Below are positions 5,311-11,523 of a stretch of 11,523 nt of DNA, in pieces. Source of the stretch: Candidatus Brocadiaceae bacterium (GTDB lineage: Bacteria; Planctomycetota; Brocadiia; SM23-32); the NCBI GenBank assembly GCA_003551785.1, contig PUNP01000766.1:1-11523 (forward strand), written 5' to 3'. The notes beneath the pieces are model-generated. The model was not told where the DNA came from. It did no database searches and saw nothing but the letters and a program-made list of their open reading frames with translations. How positions within the stretch are numbered: position 1 is the first letter of the stretch; each line of letters opens with the position of its first letter. A program made the translations under genes and the position numbers.

Positions 5311-8172
5311 ATGCAAAAAAAATGCAAGATAGTGCTTTTCGGCTTTTATATTTTGAGTTTGTTATTCCTGTGCAGCCCCGCAGCGGTTCACAGCTCGGAG
5401 GCAGAGGGCGGTGAGGATAGAGTTGAAGTGAGAATGCAGACACTGCCCGGACCTACGCAGATAGATGTAGGCGCTCAGGCGAACCGCCAGATAGTGCGTG
5501 AATTCAGTGCGCTCTATCCACAGTACAGGCTGACACCTTTTGTCTTCCCCGAAATAGAAGGCATGGCCATGGATCAGGGACCTCTCATGTCCATTGCAAC
5601 GGGAGTTCCGCCACATGGTATATATGTCAATTTCCGGCAGTCTTCCAGCTATATCAACCACGGTTTCCTCACTCCGCTTGAAATACTTTTGGCTCGGGTG
5701 AAAAGCGACAATCCGCAAACACGGGAGACGGATAGCGACGGCAACTGGGTCGCTGATCCTACAGAGCAAGAAGTAGAAGAAGCGTTGCGGAAAATCCAGG
5801 AACGTGCGGTGCCGGCTTCCTGGCAAGTTATTTATCGTAAAGCGGATGTCAGAGGACGCGCTGGCGTTCCTGATGGCAAGCATGTCTGGGCTATGCCCTA
5901 CCAGGCCCTTTCCAAAGCGATGCTGTACCGGAGAGATGTTTTTAATGCTGCCGGGCTGGACCCCGAAAAGCCCCCCCGAAACTGGGAGGAACTCATAGAG
6001 TATGCACGGCAGATACGTGCTTCCGAACCGGGTCACTTCGGCTTGATGTTCGCCACCGGCCCTAATGTCAGTTACCATATATATACTTTTATGATAGCTA
6101 ACGGGGTCAGATACATGGAGCAGGATGATGAGGGGCAGTGGTATGCTTCATTCAATACCCGGGGAGCTGCAGAAGCCATATACTTCGCTTTGCGACTGAG
6201 ATCGGAAGAGTTTGAAACTGAGGACGGCAGGCGATTAACCGGTGTGGCATTTGCTCCAATGGGAGGCGGCAGGGAAATGCAGATGAAATGGGAACGCGGA
6301 GAAATCGGCCTCCGGTTTCAATATCTTTCCTATGACAGAACGCAGGATATTAACCCTGCTGTTGAGGGGGTAGCGCCACCCCCGGTATCGCCTAAAGGCG
6401 AAATCGCCAGTTATTTGAATTGCCCGATGCTGGGTGTTTTCTCGGGTTCAACACCCGAACAGCAACTGGCTGTTATGCGGTATATTTGGTTCATGACGGG
6501 CGAAAGGGCTGAGGAAATCCGCACCCGGAGCTTTGTAGAAGCCGGATACGGCATTTTTATGCAACCGGAAGTCCTGGAACGTCACGGCTATGAAGATGTG
6601 GCCGGAAGGGTGCCCGAAGATTGGCGGGAAACGATGGAAAAATCGCGCGCAGGGGGAGTTCCGGAGCCTTTCGGACGTAATACCCAGATGATCTATCAGT
6701 ATGTTGATGACCCTATTAATTGGGCTTTGGAACGCCCTGAACTGCTCGATCTGCCCGAAGAAGAGGCTTTGCGGCGTATCGAAGAACAGCTTGACAGGGC
6801 CGCTAGACGGGTGGATCAGCATCTGCTCGGTGAACTGACAGAGGAGGAGATACGGATAAGGCATATATGGGGCGGTGTCGTTCTGCTGCTGATTATTGCT
6901 ATCTTTGCATTTACAATCAGCTCCGCATGGCGGGCTTTTACACGGCAGGAGCAAAAATTGGGCGACCGCCCGTCGTTCTCGAAATTACGCTATGCCTATC
7001 TCATGGTGTTGCCTGGCCTGGCCCTTGCCATTTTTGTCCTTTACCTGCCTCTTGCGCTCGGCATTCCCCTGGCAATATTCGACTATCAACTGGCCCTCGA
7101 GAGCCAGTTTGTCGGGCTGGAGAAGTTCGCCCATATACTCTATGACCCCCGGTTCTGGGCCTCAATGTGGCGCACCTTCTATTACGCGCTCCTGGTTGTC
7201 GGCCTGGGGTTCTGGCCTCCCATTATGGTTGCGATACTTCTGGATGAGGTGCCTACTGCGACCTTAAAGTATATTTTCAGAACTATTTTCTATCTGCCTT
7301 CAATTGTCAGCGGCATCATCATGGTCTTCCTCTGGCGACAGTTTTATGATTCTTCTGAAACAGGAGTATTGAATCAAATCGTCATGTCTGTCAATCATTT
7401 AGGCCCTGTAAGCGCAACTTTGGCGCGGATGGCGCTGCTGGGTTGTTGGTTTGCTTTGATCGGTTTTCTTTTCTCCTGTGTAGCAAAACTGAAAGAACTC
7501 AGCTGGCCTGTGCGCGGTGCAATAGGAGCATTTGCCTTCGCTCTTTTAGCCGCGACGCTCTGGCCGATTGTCCGGGCTTATATAGGTCCGGATGAACTGG
7601 TCATTACCGCCCAGCAGCTTGATCCTGATCTTGTGACCGGATGGAGTGCGGTGTGGTCCTATCTTGCCGGCTTTATTGGACGGTTCAATGTCGAACCGCT
7701 CGGGTGGATCGAAGACCCCGGTATGGCCATGATATGTGTGGTGATACCTATGGTCTGGGCAGCAGCCGGCCCGGGATGTATCATCTATCTGGCCGCCCTG
7801 AAAACAGTGCCGGAAGATCTTGTTGAAGCGGCGACAATTGACGGGGCAAGTATTATTCAGAGAATCAGTTATATAACTCTCCCCCGAATCAAGTTCCTTA
7901 TTCTTATACAACTTCTTGCAGCTGTGATCGGAGGGCTCAAAGGCGGTACTAACTTTATCCTGGTCATGACTGGCGGAGGCCCCAGTGGAGCCACCCGAAC
8001 GATGGGACTGGATATATTCCAGCGGGCCTGGATGGAACTGGATTTCAGTGCGGGCGCCGCTATGGGGTGGGTACTGGGCGCTATGGTCATTATACTTACC
8101 AGCTTCCAGCTTCGCCGCATGTCGAAGGCGACATTTAAAACCGCAGCACAACAAGAGAACAATAATAACTAA
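5311..8172 (+). CDS. Fused solute-binding protein and MalF-type permease of a carbohydrate ABC importer
   Basis: A 953-aa protein joining two normally separate importer subunits. Residues 1-30 are a signal sequence. Residues 37-470 form a family 1 solute-binding domain, shown by VPPHGIYVNF near 100 and by the stretch at 192-235 with MPYQ, LYRRDVFNAAGLDP and NWEELIEYARQI. A charged helical linker (475-517) leads to a membrane helix at 519-540. Residues 551-945 are a MalF/UgpA-like permease with its EAA loop at about 839-858 (EAA, Gly845, LP 857-858), which docks on the ATPase. Between LNQI (690) and GWIEDPGMAM (from 798) are about 100 extra residues with two likely membrane helices (706-726, 735-758). 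The predicted topology is consistent: receptor outside, helix inward, basic linker inside. First gene of the importer operon. The substrate is unknown, though the family handles sugars or sugar derivatives. Confidence 0.9.
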   Translation: MQKKCKIVLFGFYILSLLFLCSPAAVHSSEAEGGEDRVEVRMQTLPGPTQIDVGAQANRQIVREFSALYPQYRLTPFVFPEIEGMAMDQGPLMSIATGVPPHGIYVNFRQSSSYINHGFLTPLEILLARVKSDNPQTRETDSDGNWVADPTEQEVEEALRKIQERAVPASWQVIYRKADVRGRAGVPDGKHVWAMPYQALSKAMLYRRDVFNAAGLDPEKPPRNWEELIEYARQIRASEPGHFGLMFATGPNVSYHIYTFMIANGVRYMEQDDEGQWYASFNTRGAAEAIYFALRLRSEEFETEDGRRLTGVAFAPMGGGREMQMKWERGEIGLRFQYLSYDRTQDINPAVEGVAPPPVSPKGEIASYLNCPMLGVFSGSTPEQQLAVMRYIWFMTGERAEEIRTRSFVEAGYGIFMQPEVLERHGYEDVAGRVPEDWRETMEKSRAGGVPEPFGRNTQMIYQYVDDPINWALERPELLDLPEEEALRRIEEQLDRAARRVDQHLLGELTEEEIRIRHIWGGVVLLLIIAIFAFTISSAWRAFTRQEQKLGDRPSFSKLRYAYLMVLPGLALAIFVLYLPLALGIPLAIFDYQLALESQFVGLEKFAHILYDPRFWASMWRTFYYALLVVGLGFWPPIMVAILLDEVPTATLKYIFRTIFYLPSIVSGIIMVFLWRQFYDSSETGVLNQIVMSVNHLGPVSATLARMALLGCWFALIGFLFSCVAKLKELSWPVRGAIGAFAFALLAATLWPIVRAYIGPDELVITAQQLDPDLVTGWSAVWSYLAGFIGRFNVEPLGWIEDPGMAMICVVIPMVWAAAGPGCIIYLAALKTVPEDLVEAATIDGASIIQRISYITLPRIKFLILIQLLAAVIGGLKGGTNFILVMTGGGPSGATRTMGLDIFQRAWMELDFSAGAAMGWVLGAMVIILTSFQLRRMSKATFKTAAQQENNNN

Positions 8173-8226
8173 TAATGCGCTGGAATATATTGTATTAATT
8201 TACCTATGTTTTAAGGAGTAATTTAA

Positions 8227-10107
8227 ATGCCAGTATTAACAAAAGTAGAGTCCAAAGGTTGGCGTGGAAAGCTTTTCCTGGGTGGCGTAACTTTAGCCCT
8301 GATTATAGGCGGGACGACGATGGTTTACCCCTTTCTTTTGATGCTTTCCGGAGCAATGAGGAGCGATATGGATGCTTCCGATATGAGCGTTGTTCCTGAA
8401 TACCTGGTCGATGAAGATGACCTGGTAAGGAAATTTCTGGAAGCAAAATACGACTTTGATGTAACTGTTATGAACAGATCCCTGCAAACGGAATATTATC
8501 GGTTCAGGGATGTCACTATACCATCCGACTTCAACCAGTCCCGTGTTGATGATCTGGATCGCTTTATCTCCGAAGCGGATTACCCGGATCATTGGATGTT
8601 GCTTGGAGGTACAAGGCTATACAGGCAGGTCTCGTGCGTTAAGCAGCGACAGCTTGTCGCTACACTGAGGGATCGTTTCGATGACGATATAGCTGCTTTT
8701 AATGCAGAAATGGGCGCCCCCGTTCGGCAATGGTGGCAGATTAATATTCGACTGCCGAATTTGCTCCGCGGGCGTGCGATCCTGGTAGATGATCCCCTTC
8801 ATGAAGCTTATTTTGATATTATGCGGGAGAGTGATCCGGCATACCTGGCCCCCGTCAACATATCCGGCCACTTTCTTGACCGCTTAATCAAGCCCCGCTA
8901 TGGCACCAGAGGCTACGAAGAATGGCAGGAAAAAAATGATCTGGATGCCGAGTCATATATGCATTACAATATTCCACAGCGTGTGCCCTCACCGGAGTAT
9001 CCCGAGTACCGTGAAGAATGGCTCGAATTCGTTTACGAAGGGCATATCCACATGTCTTACGTACGCAGCGATGCCCCTGACGAAGACTATCAGGCTTTCC
9101 TTGAAGAACGATTTGATGATATAGAAACCCTGAATCTATACTGGTCCGATCGCGATTACAACTCTTTTGAGGATATCACATTGCCTGGCGATCATGAATG
9201 GGTCAAAGAATATGAGCGGGAGATTTATGAGGATTTCATCAAAACACTTGAACCTGAGTCATTGAGGTTGGTCGGGCCGGAATTCGCCTGGAGGAATTTC
9301 CTTGAAGATGCTTACGGCGACCTGGAGGCTGTTTCAGAAACTCATGGAGTTAATTATGCATCTTTTGAAGATATACGTATACCGTTGCTCGAACTGGAGA
9401 CGGCACATGTCCTCGACAATGCACGGTCGCTGAAGTTAAGATATGCCGGGCGCAACTTCGGTATCGTTGCACGCCAGATGTTCGTTCAGGGACGTCCGTT
9501 TTTAAATACAATTATTTTCGTTATCCTGGGGCTTTGTTTTACTCTGACAGTCATGCCGCTTGTGGCCTATTCTCTGGCGCGTTTCAACCCGCCGGGAAAA
9601 TGGAAAATTATATTTATTTTCGTCGCTACTATGGCCTTCCCGCCTATGGTAGATATGATACCGCGTTTCCTTATTATTCAGAGGCTGGGCCTGCTCAATA
9701 CCTTCATTGCACTTGTTCTGCCGCTCACGATCAATGGAATGATGATATTTCTGCTGATGGGATTCTTTGAGTCTTTGCCGCAGGATCTTTATGACGCTGC
9801 TGTCATTGACGGTGCTTCCGAACTGCGTATTTTCTGGCAGATCACCATGTCAATGAGTAAACCCATACTTGCTGTTGTAGCTCTCGGAACTTTTAACGCT
9901 GCCTGGAGAATGTTTCTTTATCCGCTGATCGTTGCTCCGGATGAAAGCATGCACGTACTTGCTGTCTGGCTGCAGCAATTTCAACTTGACGCTTCCCAGT
10001 CAGCCGTATTCGCTTCTATCATCCTGGCGAGTTTGCCTTCACTGCTTATCTTTATATTTGCTCAGCGTGTCATCATGCGTGGTATTGCCGTACCATCGGA
10101 AAAATAA
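8227..10107 (+). CDS. MalG-type permease of the carbohydrate ABC importer with a large repeat-bearing periplasmic insert
   Basis: A 626-aa membrane subunit, over twice the usual length of about 280 aa. Helix 1 is at about 18-40. The rest of the permease runs from about 424 to 626, with helices and an EAA loop at 518-546 (LPQDLYDAAVIDGAS), where Asp replaces the usual Glu. The N-terminus and the ending that follows helix 6 fit the MalG group. The loop after helix 1, normally about 30 residues and periplasmic, is here about 385 residues, highly acidic and rich in aromatics. I read residues 57-386 as five diverged tandem units, each ending in IP or LP (Pro99, 177, 250, 320, 386). An AAGGAG Shine-Dalgarno lies 8 bases before the ATG, and 54 bases separate it from gene 1. 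It should pair with the fused MalF-like half to form the channel. There is no sign of frameshift or of two genes merged by error. Confidence 0.9.
   Translation: MPVLTKVESKGWRGKLFLGGVTLALIIGGTTMVYPFLLMLSGAMRSDMDASDMSVVPEYLVDEDDLVRKFLEAKYDFDVTVMNRSLQTEYYRFRDVTIPSDFNQSRVDDLDRFISEADYPDHWMLLGGTRLYRQVSCVKQRQLVATLRDRFDDDIAAFNAEMGAPVRQWWQINIRLPNLLRGRAILVDDPLHEAYFDIMRESDPAYLAPVNISGHFLDRLIKPRYGTRGYEEWQEKNDLDAESYMHYNIPQRVPSPEYPEYREEWLEFVYEGHIHMSYVRSDAPDEDYQAFLEERFDDIETLNLYWSDRDYNSFEDITLPGDHEWVKEYEREIYEDFIKTLEPESLRLVGPEFAWRNFLEDAYGDLEAVSETHGVNYASFEDIRIPLLELETAHVLDNARSLKLRYAGRNFGIVARQMFVQGRPFLNTIIFVILGLCFTLTVMPLVAYSLARFNPPGKWKIIFIFVATMAFPPMVDMIPRFLIIQRLGLLNTFIALVLPLTINGMMIFLLMGFFESLPQDLYDAAVIDGASELRIFWQITMSMSKPILAVVALGTFNAAWRMFLYPLIVAPDESMHVLAVWLQQFQLDASQSAVFASIILASLPSLLIFIFAQRVIMRGIAVPSEK
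8395..9384 (+). repeat. Five diverged tandem repeats coding the permease's periplasmic insert
   Basis: Protein-level repeat units lie at residues 57-99 (8395-8523, lacking its first part), 100-177 (8524-8757), 178-250 (8758-8976), 251-320 (8977-9186) and 321-386 (9187-9384). Units 2, 4 and 5 share an aromatic or acidic opening helix, a FLE or LRD step into Y/F-D-D-I, then LN or FN, an aromatic and S-F-E-D-I ending IP or LP. Unit 3 is the most degenerate. DNA similarity between units is low, so the duplication is old. Confidence 0.6.
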
Positions 10108-10165
10108 CAGATTGCGTAACGAAATGAGAATTCGATAAAATATCGTTTTATAAGAGGTGTAAATT

Positions 10166-11266
10166 ATGGCTGAAGTAGTAATGAAAGACCTTAAGAAGGT
10201 ATATAACCATACAGTGACTGCTGTTGATGATTTCAATCTTAACGTCGAAAATCGAGAGTTTATGGTTTTAGTCGGGCCCTCCGGCTGCGGAAAATCAACG
10301 ACCTTGCGCATGGTTGCGGGACTTGAAGAGATTACCGACGGCACGGTCAGTATCGACAACAGGATTGTCAACGAGGTACCACCGAAACACCGTAACATCG
10401 CGATGGTATTTCAGAATTATGCTTTGTATCCGCATATGAGCGTTTTTGACAACATGGCATTTGGCCTCAAACTCAGGAAATTCCCGAAATCTGAGATAAA
10501 ATCCCGTGTTGATAACGCTGGAGAAATATTGGGCATTAAAAATCTTTTGGAACGTAAGCCCAAGGAACTGTCCGGAGGCCAGCGCCAGAGAGTCGCTGTA
10601 GGACGGGCCATCGTGCGTAACCCCAAAGTCTTTCTCTTCGATGAGCCCCTGAGCAACCTTGATGCTAAAATGCGCGTTCAAATGCGCACGGAAATAAGTA
10701 AATTGCATAACAGACTGGAAGCCACCATGCTTTATGTGACTCACGACCAGGTGGAAGCCATGACAATGGGCGATCGAATTTGCGTTATGAATGATGGTTT
10801 CATTCAGCAAGTGGATACTCCGGTAACCATCTATGACAACCCTGCCAACCTTTTTGTCGCCGGCTTCATCGGCACACCGCCGATGAATTTGTTTTATGGA
10901 CGTCTTTCTGCCGGTGAGAACGGGCTTAAATTCACTGACGGTACTTCGGTTATTCCTATTCCGGATGAATGGAAACAGCATCTTGGCGATAAACAGGATA
11001 AGTCTGTGGTTTTCGGTATCCGTCCTGAAGATATTGGGAACACGAAGGATGTGGATAAGAACTCTATGCCCTGTATCAAAGCCACGGTTGAAGTCGTTGA
11101 ACCTATGGGGTCTGAAACATATATTTACCTCACAACGGGGAAGACCAAATTTATCGCAAGGATTGAATCAAAGGTGAAAGTTGATGTTGACCAGGAACTT
11201 GAACTGCCCATCAATATGCAGAAAGCACATATATTCGATGGAGAGACCGAAAACCTTATTATCTGA
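10166..11266 (+). CDS. Carbohydrate ABC importer ATP-binding subunit, MalK/UgpC/MsmK type
   Basis: A 366-aa cytoplasmic ATPase that powers the importer. All nucleotide-binding motifs are intact: Walker A GPSGCGKST (37-45), Q-loop Gln83, signature LSGGQ (135-139), Walker B VFLFDEP (155-161, catalytic Glu160), D-loop SNLDAK and H-loop His193. The helical region following the Q-loop (NYALYPHMSVFDNMAFGL) is typical of sugar importers. From about residue 235 to the end is an OB/TOBE-type regulatory domain with FGIRPEDI and EPMGSETYIYL, as in MalK and UgpC. An AAGAGG Shine-Dalgarno lies 8 bases before the ATG. The gene starts 58 bases after the MalG-like permease, with no terminator seen, so the three genes form one operon. 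Such ATPases are often shared among several CUT1 importers, so it may serve others too. Its stop overlaps the convergent M14 gene. Confidence 0.96.
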   Translation: MAEVVMKDLKKVYNHTVTAVDDFNLNVENREFMVLVGPSGCGKSTTLRMVAGLEEITDGTVSIDNRIVNEVPPKHRNIAMVFQNYALYPHMSVFDNMAFGLKLRKFPKSEIKSRVDNAGEILGIKNLLERKPKELSGGQRQRVAVGRAIVRNPKVFLFDEPLSNLDAKMRVQMRTEISKLHNRLEATMLYVTHDQVEAMTMGDRICVMNDGFIQQVDTPVTIYDNPANLFVAGFIGTPPMNLFYGRLSAGENGLKFTDGTSVIPIPDEWKQHLGDKQDKSVVFGIRPEDIGNTKDVDKNSMPCIKATVEVVEPMGSETYIYLTTGKTKFIARIESKVKVDVDQELELPINMQKAHIFDGETENLII

Positions 11267-11523
11267 TAGTTTCACTCATTCTGGAATCCAAGTTGACGGG
11301 TGAATCATAAGAAATACCTGATAATATGGCGCGACCGTATCTTTGCCAGATTTGTTCGACCGTTAGGTTATCATCCTTTCGACGCAATTCCAGCGTGACG
11401 GTGGGGATATTGCTGTCAACCCCCGCATAGGAGCCGAAAGAGCCTGGTTGTGCACCAAGTTTACGTACAGGCAGATCGCAGACCGCCGCCATGGCTTCCG
11501 CCATTCCTCTGGCAGGCCCGTCG
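11259..11523 (-). CDS. M14 family zinc carboxypeptidase/amidase, MpaA-like, C-terminal end only
   Basis: The last 87 or so codons of a gene whose 5' part lies beyond the right edge; the frame stays open to 11523. The visible portion matches the end of MpaA, the E. coli murein peptide amidase that cuts the gamma-D-Glu-diaminopimelate bond of tripeptide during cell-wall recycling. A CDLPV stretch is followed by PGSFGSYAG (11447-11421), then IPTVTLEL, whose Glu (11390-11388) is at the position of the catalytic general base of M14 enzymes. The zinc-binding HxxE motif would be upstream, outside the window. The substrate could equally be another peptide or acylated compound. The gene converges on the ATPase gene and overlaps it by 8 bases. 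It may be unrelated to the importer. Confidence 0.72.
   Translation of the reverse strand, partial: DGPARGMAEAMAAVCDLPVRKLGAQPGSFGSYAGVDSNIPTVTLELRRKDDNLTVEQIWQRYGRAILSGISYDSPVNLDSRMSETIR

Noticed and set aside
5362..6078. 238-codon open frame on the minus strand inside the fused receptor gene
   Set aside because: It lies wholly opposite a clear solute-binding domain, has low-complexity shadow-like composition and resembles no family.
7546..8154. 202-codon open frame on the minus strand opposite the permease half
   Set aside because: It is antisense to the conserved EAA loop region. Conservation belongs to the plus-strand frame.
8227..10107. Possibility that the 626-aa permease is two genes wrongly joined
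   Set aside because: The frame is continuous with the same codon style throughout, the insert lies within a membrane protein loop, and helices on both sides complete one MalG-like subunit.
10295..10981. 228-codon open frame on the minus strand inside the ATPase gene
   Set aside because: It is opposite the Walker B, signature and H-loop motifs, so it is a shadow frame.

Overview
The window looks like chromosomal DNA from a Gram-negative-type bacterium of moderate GC. The likeliest home is the PVC superphylum (Kiritimatiellota or Lentisphaerota). That placement is an inference from the style of the proteins and from the gene order tpiA-secG-yicC-gmk-rpoZ; no rRNA or other decisive marker is present.

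Layout. Positions 1-289 are non-coding and hold short palindromic repeats and hairpins beyond the end of a leftward operon. Positions 290-4507 are that operon, transcribed on the minus strand in the order pheA, tpiA, secG, yicC, gmk, rpoZ. It combines phenylalanine biosynthesis, a glycolytic enzyme, a translocon subunit, an RNase, guanylate kinase and RNA polymerase omega. Several gene pairs overlap by a few bases (secG/yicC by 8, gmk/rpoZ by 4). A near-consensus sigma70 promoter (TTGACA, 17 bp, TATACT) lies in front of pheA, with a long dyad over its -35 box. Positions 4508-5310 are an 803-base divergent intergenic region. It holds the pheA promoter, a run of stem-loops ending in a Rho-independent terminator, a GC-rich patch, and a second sigma70-like promoter that would give the rightward operon a leader of roughly 280 nt.

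Positions 5311-11266 are a three-gene CUT1-type carbohydrate ABC importer on the plus strand with unusual architecture. Gene 1 fuses a periplasmic solute-binding protein to a MalF-like permease. Gene 2 is a MalG-like permease whose first periplasmic loop is expanded by about 385 residues, most of which I read as five diverged tandem repeats. Gene 3 is a normal MalK/UgpC-type ATPase. Together they would form a complete importer with a permanently tethered receptor and a large second periplasmic domain. The substrate cannot be read from the sequence, and no hydrolase or regulator lies beside the operon within the window. On the right edge (11259-11523, minus strand) is the 3' end of an MpaA-like M14 carboxypeptidase/amidase gene, overlapping the ATPase gene tail to tail by 8 bases.

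The best candidate for something undescribed is the importer, above all the five-repeat periplasmic domain inside the MalG-like subunit.
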